NCBI GenBank assembly: GCA_028751875.1
Contig: CM054141.1
Span: 37,794,578 to 37,858,577, forward strand
DNA length: 64,000 nucleotides
Source: Rapana venosa
Lineage: Eukaryota; Mollusca; Gastropoda; Neogastropoda; Muricidae
Direction: 5' to 3'
The position numbers were made by a program, and so were the translations under genes. Below the pieces are notes generated by a model. That model was given only the letters and a program-made list of their open reading frames with translations. It had not been told where the DNA came from and did not search any database. Positions 46,401 to 55,965 of the stretch are shown here, in pieces (the stretch's first letter is position 1; each line of letters opens with the position of its first letter).

Positions 46401-49400
46401 GAATATAACATGGATTGACAATATTGGTGACCCTTTCACATGGTTTCCCCAAGCAGTGTTTGCATAATTATATGACCAACTTTCAAGATTCTGTTTATAT
46501 GATCAACAAAAAAATCTGGACATTGAAATTGAACACCTGATAATAATATGAAAGCGCATGTCCCTGACAAATAAAATATTGTTTGATTGAACTGGTCAGG
46601 ATACAAAAAGCCTGGGTGCCTCTAGGTTTGCAAACTTGCAAAGATTATGCTGATAATTGAATAAATCAACAGACAAGACATACATACTTGCTGATGTCTC
46701 TTATTGGATCCTGCACCTCTCTAACTCTGGCTAAAGATAATTTATAACTACTTTTAACTATTTTAGTTAGAGGAAAGATAAACACAGACTGTACTAGAGA
46801 TTGTATCTTAAATAAATTAATTACTTTTATTTAAAAATAGTTTAGTTGCTGTAACTGTGGGACAGTGAATGCTTTATGGTTTGTCCCATGAAATTATGTG
46901 CACGCTTGAATTGAACTGAACATTTTGAATTAAATCAAATTAAATTAATCCTCAAATTACACTTTCTGTTTTAAGTGTCATTTTACACTCCTCAGCTTCA
47001 TATGACACTTTTGAGCATCAGATTACAATCTTCTTCTTGCCACTTAACATTTGAGTCTTTGAGGGAGTAAGCAGGTCTAATATCAATGCCCAGTGATTTT
47101 TTATTTAGATTGTTGTGTGATTGTATATTTTCTGTGTATGTTCTTTCAGATGCGAAGAAGAAGGATGTGGCAAAGAATTTACACAGCATCATAACCTACA
47201 AAAACATCTGAAGCAAATACATAGTATAGAAGCTATGTGCAGATATAAGGTAAGAAAGAGGGTGAGGATGGCTTAGACTTAAAACACGATGGCCTTTTAT
47301 TCATTTATCATTGTTTTTTCTTTTCTTTTTTGTTTGTTTTGAAAATCTCATAATAGAATTGTGTCAGCACTTGGAGGTCCTTCAGGATTGGGGGGTATGA
47401 ACATTGTGTTGTCATGACTGCCATTTTCAATGCCTATCAAGCTCATTTAAGAGGTTTTTTTTATAAGTAAAAAAATAAAGGAGTGAAATATAAAAGTTAC
47501 CCCCCTATTTTAGAGGCTTGTTCATCAGTTATTTAGCTTTTTGGTTGGTTGGATGGTGGGTGGTTTTGTTGTTTTGCCCCCCCCCCCCTCCCCCAGTAAG
47601 CAGAAAGGATCTATAGGAGGAAAGATCTCAGTAAATTTCACTTACAGTTTCTGGGTGTGTGTTCGCGCGCGTGTGTGTGTGCGTTGTTTTGTTATTCTTG
47701 TCTTGGTGGGGGTTTTTTTGGGTGGGTGGGTGGTGGTGGTGGGGTGGGGTGGGGGAAGGGGAGGGGGTGTTTTAATTAATTAAGATGAACATATTCATTA
47801 ACTGTTTATTTTCTTCAAAGTCAAAGTCAAACTTTTATTTTCAGATGGTACATTGAATAAGCAGTAAACTCAGTAAACTCCACTTACAGTTTCTCGGTGT
47901 GTGCGTTGTTCTGTTATTCTTGTCTTGTGTGTGTGTGCGCGCTCGTGCATGCGTGCCTGTGTGCTTTTGTGATATATATGCATGAATGCGCGTACATTTT
48001 TGCATGGGTGTTTTCAGTGTCAGGTGGAGGGCTGTAAAGAGAGCTTCAAAAAACACCACCAGCTGAGGGCTCACAGCTACACCCACACCAGCATTGATCC
48101 CTACAGGTGTTCCCACCCAGGGTGTCTGCGTACCTTCCTGACCCCTGCCCACTTGCGCAGACATCTCAAAACACATCAAGGTACAACATAGGTGTCAAGT
48201 GACTTTTAGATTAAAGAAAAAAACAACCCAAACAACAACAAAACCAAGAAACAAGCAAAACAAAAGAAAACACCTTGGAAAATACATGATAGAAGCTCAT
48301 TGTGTGAATCTTATTACTGATGACATTGTGTGAATTTTGTGTGAAGAAAACGTGCTCAAGCCGAAAAACAGAGGAATGAATTATTTTTGAAAAGTCCTTT
48401 TGAAATGCTCTGAAATATTCCACCAAAAGTTTGGAATGTGCCCCACAGTGTCAGATTTAAAATCTGATGAACCCTGGAGATGTAACAGTATTGCTACTTA
48501 CTTCAGGTTACGTCACTTACCTTCATCATAAAAGGTCCCACTCAAGGAAAGCTTGATACCTGTCAACATTATGAAATGATGTATGATGTTTAATTTGAAG
48601 CAACATAAAACCAACCCCTTCCCCCCCAAAAAACAAGCAAAGCAAAAGTACCCCCCCTCCCCCCACCCTAATTAACCGAGGTTCTGTGTGCAATACTCAT
48701 TTAGTGCACGTAAAAGAACCCATGGCAATGAGAGAGTAGTCCCTGGCCAAATTCTGTAGGGAAAAAAACCCACTCCGATAGGAAACCAAACACATATGCA
48801 GTCAGGGGCAAAAAAGGGTGCCGCTGCTCTTGTGGCAACACGCACTTCCCGGGGAGAGCAGCCTGAATTTGATACAGATAAATCTGCTGTGACATCAGTG
48901 GTATACAATACAATTCAGTCCCTTGTAGCAGTGAAAGTGACTTCATGCGAGAAAGGGCAGTTGCCAGGCGTAATTTGCGTTATCCTATTGCTAAAAAGGC
49001 TTGTTAAAAATGTATCTTATTGAAAATGGATGCATTTTTTTTTTTAAGAGAAAGAAAAAAAAGAAGAAAAGAAAAGGAGATTTAAAAAAAAAAGGTTTCA
49101 AAATAACGTTTTTGTTAAAGGCAATAGAAGCAAAACCTTAGAGAATTGAAACCATGTGCACATTCTGGTGTTTATGTTGTCACTACCTTGTTGCCAAAAT
49201 TAAACTTGCAATGTACTTTGTGGGATGTATGAGAAAAAGCCTTGTTTGTTTAAAAAGGCAGGGGGAGGGGGGGAGCAGAGGGGAGAACCAGGAAAGCAGA
49301 AAGTAAGCAACAATAACAACAAAAATACAAGAAAAACTAGAGAAAACAAATGGCAGAAATGAAGAGTCTGAATTAAAAAAAAGACAAATAGGTAGCTTTT

Positions 49401-51336
49401 TGCAGAATATAAGAAATAAAATATTGAAGGGTTTGTAGCATCCAAAAAAAAAAAAAAATTAACAATACGTAACAATATATTTTGAGGGTGTCTTTTGGGT
49501 GACAGTAGACAGTTATTTGTTTTATTCTCCATCTTTTGACAGGGTACGAATGTGACGAGGAAGGATGTAACCTCTATTTCATCAAATGGAGTGACCTGCG
49601 ACGACACAAGAGCACAGATCACATTGAAGGTATGTTTCCCTTGTCGTTTGTAAGCCAGGTAACGAATTATTGTATTTTCTGTTGTTGGGCTTTTTTGTTT
49701 GTTTCTTGGCTAGACCTCTGAGATTCACAAGTGGTGAAGTTTTGTGTATGCGACCATTTTTACATACCAGTGAGGTAGCCGTATTCTGACTTTGGAGATG
49801 AATTGTAATATGAATGAAAACTTCCCTTTGTGTAAAAATTCCCACCCTTAATTCACCAGATGTCTCTGCTGAGATGTGCACTCATGATTTCATGGACCCG
49901 TGGGACTGAAGTCAGTTTTAACTCCTCAGCTATAGCATCACCCAGCTGCTATACAGAGCAGTCTCATTGTCAGTGTAGAGCTTCTGCCGTTTAGCAGATA
50001 TCGGTCTCTGTGTAGATCATGCAAAATGCATCAGTGCACAGCCCTTCTCAGTGTGAACATGTATCCAAATGAAGAGAGATCAGTGATGACTTTTCAACCA
50101 TTTTCATGGGTGAAAGGGTAAGAGAAAAAAATTGAAGAAAACACTCAAAAAGTTCAAAAATAGAAAAGAGCTTTAGAAGCAGTTTAGCACTGAAGATGTT
50201 TGCTCGTTTAACAAGGGAACAAAATACCATAGAGTCTGCCTTTAACACCAACTAACTCAATGAAGTAACTGGGTTTTGTTGGTTTTTTGGGTTGTTTTTT
50301 TTAGTGACTTTTGGGGGGCATTACTAACCATTACTAATAACAGGATATAATATGGTAAAACCCAAACCAAAACAACCCAGAACTTTGCGAGGATAACCAA
50401 ATTTCTGTTGGATAAGTTTTTTTCAAATGCAGTATTATTTTATTTATTTTTTTTTTTTAGTGGGTATGTGATGCAGGCTGAAAAACGATTTTGCTTTTTG
50501 TTGACATTGATGCATGATGATATACATAGTTAAGTTTTACACCAAAAAGTCTCAACATCTTTATTCTGCTTGTTCCCAGAGCACAAGTGTAAAGAGTGTG
50601 GCAAGGTTTATCTCAAGCAGCACCGGCTGAACGATCATCTCCGATCATGCCATGCAGAGAAAGCGCCTCTGTCCTGTCCCCACGATGACTGTGACCGCAT
50701 GTACTGGGACAAGCGAAACCTGAAGGCCCACATACGACGGTACCATCAGGTGGAACGGTTTACCTGTGATGCGGAGGACTGTGCCAAGACATTTGCTTCC
50801 AAGGTGGGGCATGTTTTATGTGTGTGTGATATATCTGAGTTCTCTTTTGTTTCTTCTGTTTTGTGTATTGTCTCATGCTTGCATTCAACTTTCATCGCTT
50901 TGGGTACATATGGGTGTATGCATCTGTGTATTGTAATAAATACATGAAGGAGCATGTACATGCCCTGTCAGTCTGAAATGTTTTTCATATGCAGGTGCAC
51001 AACCATTCTTCATTTGCCTGATGATATGTATTTTTGTTTTATTGTTATTGTATGGATATATTTATGTTAAAAAAGCACTACGTTAAGAGTATGAGGGCAT
51101 AAGTTTACGTTCACGTATGTGGAGGATGTCATTGCTGACAGTATTGTCAATGCTAACAGCAACGAATATGTAGTATTTTGGGATGCTCTGTTCCTTTTTA
51201 TTGGTTTTCTATTTTTTTTCTCTTTTAAAAAAATAGTTCTATAACTAAATATAAGGTATGAATGTGAAAGAATGGGTGATTTTGTAACCTGATATAATTT
51301 GACATTGTATGATTTTAAAAAGTCTAAGTGTGTGCA

Positions 51337-51386
<50 letters not shown>

Positions 51387-51770
51387 GCAATGTATTGCTT
51401 TTTTTTTTTTTTTTTTTTTGGCCTATTAGTACATTTTATTGTTTAAGGTTGTCATAATAATGTTGTAGCTCAATATTATTAATGAAGTATTTCTTATTCA
51501 GTTTACCATCAGGAAATACAAATTTTGACTAGACTTGGATACATGCACAAACACAGAATTATTTGTAGACAGACACGTAAAATGCACATACAGTGCACAT
51601 ACGTGCATGTGCCACACACACACACGCACGCACGCATGCATGGACGCATGCACGCACGCACACACACGCACACGCGCACACACACACACACACACACACA
51701 GGATGATTTTTCCTTTGGAGTTAACATCAGTGCTGACTCCACTCTCCCTAAAAGTCCTTAAACACACACG

Positions 51771-51811
<41 letters not shown>

Positions 51812-52089
51812 GATGATTTTTCCTCTGGAGTTAACATCAGTGCTGACTCCACTCTCCCTAAAAGTCCTTTGGATGAGACTATAAACTGAGGTCCCGTGTG
51901 CAAATGCATGCAGAACATCTTGTGCACACGTTAAAACCCATTCCACTTTTCAGAAGAGTAGGCCATTGTGTGCCGGTGGGAACTGATGACAAAATTTACA
52001 AAACTGCATACACACAGGGACTGGATGTAAAAAAGCACATGAGTGCTTATTCCATTATCCTCGAATTAAAGAATATAAAACACACACAC

Positions 52090-52154
<65 letters not shown>

Positions 52155-52373
52155 CTATATGCCATAATCTCCATTTATATACATTTTCAGCCCAGATCAT
52201 GGGTCTTTCCTTGTATTGCATCAGATGATTGAAAAGGTACATCATTTCATTTTTTCAGCAAAGGCTGAAAGCTCACATCAAAACTCACAGTCCTGATTAC
52301 TCTCCCCCTGTGAAGGTCTGTATAATCAATATCCATTGTTTGGTTGGCGTGTGTGTGTTATGAGCATGTGCTT

Positions 52374-52409
<36 letters not shown>

Positions 52410-54583
52410 TATGTGTGTGTGTGTGTGTGTTTGTGAATGTGTGTGAGTGTGTATGTGTGTGTGTGCGTGCGCGTATGCGTGCGTGCGTGTGTACGGGCAT
52501 GGTGCATGCCTGCCTGCCTGCATGCGTGTGTGGGTGTGTATGTGTGTGTCTGTGTGTGTATGTGTGTGTTTGTCGTGTGCGTTGTGTTGTGTTGCGCACG
52601 CATGCGAGCATGCATGCGTATGGGCATGGTGCGTGCCTGCCTGCCTTCGTGTGTGCGTGCGTGCATGTGTGTGTATTTGTGTGTACGTGTGTGTACATGT
52701 GTGTTTGTTGTTGTTACATTTAAAGTCTGTTCACTACAAGTGATTTTTAGACTAAAAAGCAGAACAACAACAACAAAAACATGAAAAAATTATTTAACAA
52801 TTGAATGCAAAACAAACCTACAAAAGAACATCAATTACAGAACAAGAAATAACCTTAGCAATATCAACAGTTTTGTGTCTGTAAGTGAGTTTACTAACAG
52901 ATTCCATTTTCCTCTCTATGATACCAGATTCTGTCTGTAATCATTATATTTTTCATTCGGTGTGTTTGTGTGTGTGTGTAAGGAATCTGAAAGCCTTCTC
53001 CGTTGGTCCCAGAAGAGCTTGTAACTCCTGTTTCTGTCACTGTGTAAAAGCAGGCTGAAGTGTTGCTCCCCTTACACTGAGTATGACTATACAGTGTTAT
53101 CTACTCTTTCCTCGGCCTGTGTGTATATACCAAGTCTACATGTATGTATGTATGGATGGATTTATGTATGTATGTATGGTATGTATGTATGGTATGTATG
53201 TATGGTATGTATGTATGTAGGTAGGTATGTATGTAGGTATGTTTGTAGGTATGTATGTATGTGGATGCAGACTAGATAGGTAAAGAGGGAGCCTAACACC
53301 TACTTGAATGGAAGAGTAATATGTTTGATGTTTTATCTGAGAGTTGTGGCAACCACCAACACACACCAACAACTTTTCTGAAGTATCAGCCACTGCTTGA
53401 AAGAGGCCATCCCTGTGATGCTCATAGGAGTGTTGCCATAAACATACAGAATTGATTAGTGTGTGACAGACGCTACAGCCCAGCAGTTAATAACATTTCA
53501 CTTTAATCCCATGGGTGGGTGAAGTAACGGGCTTGAAGCTTGTCAGCAGCATCTGGGGAATTATCCGTGGTCATTTTTTTTAATGATTTCTCAGGTCAGC
53601 TTGTTGTGCAGATCTGCCAGTGCCTTAATTCTGTTTGTGGATATATGTATATATGAAGAAGATGGAAAATTCATGTTTAAGATCCTGTAACTCATGTCAG
53701 CATTCAGTGGGTCAGTGTTTGGTGGGTTATGGAAACAGGAACGTACCTAGCATGCTTCCAGTACCCCCAAAACTTAGCTGCTCTGAAGTTGGAATTTTTC
53801 AGCTGAAGTCCTGTAGAGTTACAAGCTCAGAAGACCAGACACTACGCATCCCACCCAATAAAGAAACACAGAGAAGAGAACAAGTACATAACTTTGTAAG
53901 CTGTGGCCAGATTTACAGTTTACGGTCAAGAAACGTGTCGGGATATTTAGTTGGGCACATGGTTGTGTACACTCAATGAATGAGCAGGAAACCATTTTTT
54001 TTCTTCTTTTTCCACTGTAATTTTTTGGGGTAACTCTTTTGATGTCTGTTTCTTTTTTCAGGTGAAGAAAGAGAACCAATCCAGGAAGCCGGCAAGAAGA
54101 AGGAAGAGCATGGCGTCCAAATTGTCTGGAATTGGGGACGTGAAGATGCAGCAAGACCCGGCCGACCCTATAACCCTGGAGAAAGACGACACAGACAGCG
54201 CCTCTGCATCGAACTCCCAGGACTGCCAGGCAGCAGACTCCAAAAGCGCACTTCATCACTTTGGCACGCAGGGCAGCCACCAGGGTGACACGGTGATCAT
54301 GCAGACGGCCTGGGGCAAGGTTCTGAAGCTGCAGGACTTCCCAACAGTGTGCGCAGGAATACCGGAGCATACCAGTGACTGTCTGGCTTCAGAGTTCAGA
54401 GCCGGCGAAGAGCGAGGCATGGAGATTGGTTCAGGCACTGCCAGTGCGGGGTGTGTAAAACCGGACTGTGTGTTTGACGTTCCTGTTGTGCCACCGCAGA
54501 AGATCGTTTCTGCTCCAGCCATCGTGTTCGATTCGGATCGTGAATCGAAGAGCTCATGCTGTGTTACGCTTACTGCGCTGTGA
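39712..54583 (+). CDS. GTF3A: GTF3A, transcription factor IIIA (nine C2H2 fingers)
   Basis: TFIIIA binds the internal control region of 5S rRNA genes to start Pol III assembly, and also binds 5S RNA. Eight coding exons with GT-AG junctions join in phase: 39712-39864, 45529-45647, 47150-47249, 48018-48180, 49543-49629, 50580-50803, 52259-52315, 54062-54583 (474 residues). Nine fingers run C26-H48, C56-H79, C92-H115, C125-H147, C155-H177, C182-H205, C211-H232, C240-H263 and C270-H292. Finger number and several cores support the identity ([19 protein letters not shown] in finger 4; [15 protein letters not shown] in finger 8). Finger 6 carries a Trp (W194) where vertebrate finger 6 has the Trp used for 5S RNA contact. 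A basic stretch ([16 protein letters not shown], from residue 302) could be an NLS. Vertebrate TFIIIA is about 365 residues, so the C-terminal tail is unusually long. The ATG context AACATGG is good. Confidence 0.95.
39935..40292 (-). mobile_element. SINE-B copy 7 with block G trace
   Basis: The plus read has CCTTGGCTAGAGATTTTG (block G), GGCACGAAATGGCCTACTC, GCCTAGGTTTAAATGCTAGT and a decayed head GGACTACCCTGCCCCC. It is in GTF3A intron 1. Confidence 0.7.
40303..40465. repeat. TCTG/CT microsatellite, 3' side of the LINE
   Basis: TCTG units run into long CT tracts and a short CTAT tract. The LINE stop codon TAG falls inside the GATA-like complement of this repeat. Confidence 0.85.
40449..42908 (-). 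CDS. LINE reverse transcriptase, 819-codon frame
   Basis: RT copies the element RNA at the nicked target. Visible in order: the endonuclease C-terminal SDHDLV (88-93), [14 protein letters not shown] (329-342), [13 protein letters not shown] (421-433), [12 protein letters not shown] (453-464), [16 protein letters not shown] (511-526), the catalytic box FTDDIDG (554-560) and [13 protein letters not shown] (738-750). The usual box is [FY]ADD; here Ala is Thr, which may or may not weaken activity. The first Met is probably not the true start, because the protein continues upstream in another frame. No stop in 2.4 kb points to a fairly young insertion. Confidence 0.88.
42845..43200 (-). pseudogene. 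LINE endonuclease fragment, frameshifted from RT
   Basis: The frame reads [29 protein letters not shown] and [11 protein letters not shown], typical central motifs of APE-type LINE endonucleases. It then shifts out of frame near DAWKDW. The first ~80-100 residues, with part of the active site, are absent. Confidence 0.85.
43239..43440. repeat. CT/TCTG microsatellite, 5' side of the LINE
   Basis: CT-rich tracts resembling those at 40303-40465, consistent with one original repeat split by the LINE insertion. It ends in a C-rich run. Confidence 0.75.
43785..43880. repeat. GT microsatellite in GTF3A intron 1
   Basis: Interrupted GT tract with GTGTAT and GTTGTG interruptions. Confidence 0.85.
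43881..44415. other. GTF3A intron 1; nothing recognised
   Basis: AT-rich, no frame or repeat of note. Confidence 0.5.
44416..44780. repeat. CA/CT/ATGC microsatellite block
   Basis: CA tracts, a C/T-rich segment with C runs (44573-44616), GCATGCACACA blocks and (CACT)n (44752-44776). Confidence 0.8.
45005..45128 (+). repeat. Block G copy
   Basis: It contains GTTCCTTGGCCAGAGCTCC, GGTGAGATTTTGACTTTGG and CCACGTTCCAACTTCTGGGA, the block G order. Confidence 0.6.
45529..45647 (+). CDS. GTF3A: GTF3A exon 2 (residues 52-91, finger 2)
   Basis: It opens after TTTTCAG with [20 protein letters not shown] (finger 2, C56-H79). The donor is TTTAT|GTGAGA. Confidence 0.94.
45905..46150 (-). mobile_element. 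SINE-B copy 8 fused to block G
   Basis: The plus read has TTTAGGTAGCCGCATTCCAC (block G end), CCTACCGGCACAAAATGGC, GCACAAGATGTTCTGTGTGC and GTTTATGATCTCATCTGAAG. The same fusion occurs at 28545. It is in GTF3A intron 2. Confidence 0.7.
46151..47149. other. GTF3A intron 2 remainder; no feature
   Basis: AT-rich. The 81-codon minus frame at 46207-46452 has no recognisable family. Confidence 0.5.
47150..47249 (+). CDS. GTF3A: GTF3A exon 3 (residues 91-124, finger 3)
   Basis: It encodes [20 protein letters not shown] (finger 3, C92-H115) and the RYK lead-in to finger 4. It ends in phase 0 at AAG|GTAAGA. Confidence 0.95.
47629..47937 (+). repeat. ~70-bp direct duplication ending in GT tracts
   Basis: CACTTACAGTTTCTGGGTGT (47639) and CACTTACAGTTTCTCGGTGT (47881) each continue into TTGTTATTCTTGTCTTG. 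It lies in GTF3A intron 3. Confidence 0.65.
48018..48180 (+). CDS. GTF3A: GTF3A exon 4 (residues 125-179, fingers 4 and 5)
   Basis: It encodes [20 protein letters not shown] (finger 4) and [20 protein letters not shown] (finger 5). These central fingers contact 5S RNA in vertebrate TFIIIA. The donor is CAAG|GTACAA. Confidence 0.96.
48671..48915 (+). mobile_element. SINE-F, 3' two-thirds
   Basis: It contains CCGAGGTTCTGTGTGCA (end of the central block), GTAAAAGAACCCATGGCAA, CCCGGGGAGAGCAGCCTGAA and ATAAATCTGCTGTGACATCA. The tRNA head is missing. GTF3A intron 4. Confidence 0.7.
48916..49542. other. GTF3A intron 4 remainder
   Basis: A-rich runs (49035-49095, 49445-49460) and a G-rich patch (49258-49290). 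No gene. Confidence 0.5.
49543..49629 (+). CDS. GTF3A: GTF3A exon 5 (residues 179-208, finger 6)
   Basis: It encodes [20 protein letters not shown] (C182-H205). The Trp in the helix start corresponds in position to the vertebrate finger 6 Trp. The donor is GAAG|GTATGT. Confidence 0.94.
49697..49808 (+). repeat. Block G copy, best preserved
   Basis: It contains TTTCTTGGCTAGACCTC, GTGGTGAAGTTTTGTGTATG and GAGGTAGCCGTATTCTGACT. GTF3A intron 5. Confidence 0.65.
49809..50579. other. GTF3A intron 5 remainder
   Basis: No repeat or coding signal recognised. Confidence 0.5.
50580..50803 (+). CDS. GTF3A: GTF3A exon 6 (residues 208-282, fingers 7, 8 and half of 9)
   Basis: It encodes finger 7 with the short CKEC spacing, as in vertebrate finger 7, finger 8 [20 protein letters not shown] and the zinc-knuckle half of finger 9. 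It ends in phase 0 at AAG|GTGGGG. Confidence 0.95.
50804..51325. other. GTF3A intron 6, 5' part
   Basis: AT-rich; the exon 6 frame reads on for ~50 codons into the intron before a stop, with no conserved sequence. Nothing else is seen. Confidence 0.5.
51326..51700. repeat. GT/GA, T-run and CA/GCAT microsatellites
   Basis: (GT)n and (GA)n at 51331-51382, T(21) at 51399-51419, then CACGCACGCATGCA-type repeats at 51614-51699 in GTF3A intron 6. Confidence 0.85.
51701..52078 (+). mobile_element. SINE-B copy 9 with duplicated 5' block
   Basis: A 60-bp block GGATGATTTTTCCTTTGGAG...AAAGTCCTT occurs at 51701-51760 and again at 51812-51870, separated by a CA tract. The second continues into the full body (CTGAGGTCCCGTGTGCAAAT), a tail CTTATTCCATTATCCTCGAA and an A-rich end. 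GTF3A intron 6. Confidence 0.8.
52080..52151. repeat. CA then CT microsatellite at SINE-B 3' end
   Basis: (CA)5 then about 29 CT units directly after the SINE tail. Confidence 0.9.
52259..52315 (+). CDS. GTF3A: GTF3A exon 7 (residues 283-301, helix of finger 9)
   Basis: A 57-nt exon [19 protein letters not shown] that supplies the two His of finger 9. The acceptor is TTTTTTCAG and the donor is AAG|GTCTGT. It is easy to miss because of its size. Confidence 0.9.
52350..52710. repeat. GT-rich minisatellite-like block in GTF3A intron 7
   Basis: Long GT tracts with two copies of a GGGCATGGTGCATGCCTGCC-like core (about 52495 and 52621). Confidence 0.85.
52711..53130. other. GTF3A intron 7; no feature
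   Basis: No repeat or coding segment recognised beyond a short GT tract near 52962-52979. Confidence 0.5.
53138..53265. repeat. ATGT/GTAG tetranucleotide microsatellite
   Basis: Imperfect (TATG)n and (TAGG)n units. Confidence 0.88.
53266..54061. other. GTF3A intron 7, 3' part; no feature
   Basis: A 114-codon plus frame (53635-53979) has no protein-like family features and is not spliced in. Confidence 0.5.
54062..54583 (+). CDS. GTF3A: GTF3A exon 8 (residues 302-474, C-terminal tail)
   Basis: The acceptor is TTTTTTCAG. A basic start is followed by an acidic, Ser-rich tail ([19 protein letters not shown]) and a stop at 54581-54583. The base composition is less AT-rich than the flanks, supporting coding use. 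A 183-codon minus frame here is its shadow. The tail resembles no domain that I can name. Confidence 0.88.
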   Translation: MKKENQSRKPARRRKSMASKLSGIGDVKMQQDPADPITLEKDDTDSASASNSQDCQAADSKSALHHFGTQGSHQGDTVIMQTAWGKVLKLQDFPTVCAGIPEHTSDCLASEFRAGEERGMEIGSGTASAGCVKPDCVFDVPVVPPQKIVSAPAIVFDSDRESKSSCCVTLTAL

Positions 54584-54606
54584 ACGTATTTATTATTGGG
54601 GGTGTG

Positions 54607-54612
54607 AATAAA
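54607..54612 (+). terminator. GTF3A: GTF3A polyadenylation signal
   Basis: AATAAA lies 24 nt after the stop codon and is followed by a GT-rich stretch. This implies a very short 3'UTR of roughly 45-60 nt. Confidence 0.75.
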
Positions 54613-54814
54613 ATGGTGCTTGTGATGAATTTGTGCTGCTTTGTGGTGGTGGTTTTTTTTTGCTCTTTCTGTGTGAGAGAGTGAATGAACATAGCGTGTG
54701 TGTGTGTTGTGTTGTGTAAGTGTGTGTGGTGTGGTGTGGTGTGGTGTGCGTGTTTTGTAATTTATTTTATTTATTTTTAAAAAATTTTTTATTTTAAATT
54801 AAAAAGAAAATCTT

Positions 54815-55062
54815 TTATATCAAGGATAATGGAATAAGCATTTATGTTCTTTTTTACATCCAGTCCCCGTTTGTATGTGGATTTGTGAATTCTGTCATCT
54901 GTTCTCACTGGCACACAATGGCCTACTCTTACGAAAAGTGGAACAGGATTTAACATGTGCGCAAGATGTTCCACATGCGTTTGCACACGGGCCTCGGTTT
55001 ATAGTCTCGTCCGAAGGACTTTGGGGGAGAGTGGAGTCTGCACTGATGTTAGCTCCAGAGGA
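54815..55062 (-). mobile_element. SINE-B copy 10, 3' part (interrupted by SINE-C)
   Basis: The plus read has ATCAAGGATAATGGAATAAG, GGCACACAATGGCCTACTC, GTTTATAGTCTCGTCCGAAG, up to TCCAGAGGA (55054-55062). The head continues at 55902 after the insertion. Confidence 0.88.
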
Positions 55063-55901
55063 GTGCCTTGGGTTACGGACTGAAGGTCGTGGGTTCGATT
55101 CCCATAAGAGTCATAGGGATTTTTCAGACTCCGGCTGGCTTCTACCCAGAGTGAGTGTGCTGTGGGCTCAGTGGGAAGACTGGAACCACACAGTCGAGCT
55201 TCATCCACTTTACAGATGCAAGTTTGAGAGTGTTGCTTAAATTACCTGACCAACACTGCAGGTGTTTGTATCTCTCGGGCCCGGTTGACGCCGGGATATA
55301 TTATGATAGTAAGCGTAGAGTACAACCCTCTCAAGTTGTCTCAAAGCATATGCACCTCCACAGCAGCAGCAATACGTCATCCTCAATGTCATTGATCATC
55401 ATGCAATAGAAAAAAAAATTGTCTAATTCTGTGGTCCCAGTTGCTCTGGTCTCTTGGTGACCTCAGATTCGGTTTGCCCAAACACTTCTATGCCTGTGGT
55501 GAGTTTGTGTCAAAGCCTTTGGGGTTGGAGATTTGCGGGGGACAGTCGTTGGAGGGACGTTGTGGTGGTTGCCACCTCGGGTGGGCAACTCACTCAATCT
55601 GGCTCTGCGACTGAGCTAATACTGTCGTTAGTAGGGGACTTACTAGGTGGTGTCCTGCGTATGTTAGCTCAGAACAGGCGCCACTGAACACCACCAAAGT
55701 GACCCAGCAGCAGTGCAGGGCCCCTCTGGCTGGTGGCCCCACAGCGGCCTGATAGTGATGGGCTCCCAGTGGACTTTCGACCCTGAGGATGAGGCATAAC
55801 AAATCTGAGTATGGCTGTGGCGGGCGGATTGGAATGAGCGGCGAGGGAACAGCAGGATGGGGATGTCACAGAAGATGAGGCAGCCAAAAAAAAAAAAAAT
55901 T
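55063..55901 (+). mobile_element. SINE-C, long copy (~840 bp) inserted in SINE-B
   Basis: It starts near GTGCCTTGGGTTACGGACTG with a B-box-like GGGTTCGATTCCC (55091-55103) and ends in an A tail (55886-55899). A 9-bp target duplication TCCAGAGGA flanks it (55054-55062, 55902-55910). There is no long protein frame. The middle ~460 bp is absent from the 8172-8577 copy. A tRNA-derived non-autonomous element; the central part is of unknown origin. Confidence 0.85.
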
Positions 55902-55965
55902 TCCAGAGGAAAATATCCCCTTGAACGGGAATCGAACCCGGGTCGTCAGATTGCGAACGTAGCTG
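55902..55965 (-). mobile_element. SINE-B copy 10, tRNA-like head part
   Basis: It reads CCCTTGAACGGGAATCGAAC, CCGGGTCGTCAGATTGCGAA, the complement of a tRNA-like B box (GGGTTCGATTCCCG). The A-box end has been lost into a GT tract. Confidence 0.85.

Noticed and set aside
50804..50947. Read-through extension of GTF3A exon 6
   Set aside because: The frame continues past AAG|GTGGGG, but the sequence is non-conserved, and exon 7 completes finger 9 in phase.
39865..54061. 5S-mimic splicing element in a GTF3A intron, as in plant TFIIIA genes
   Set aside because: No 5S-like box C (TTGGATGGGTGAC) was seen in any GTF3A intron; SINE-A copies lie outside the gene.
53819..54370. 183-codon minus frame
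   Set aside because: Antisense shadow of GTF3A exon 8.
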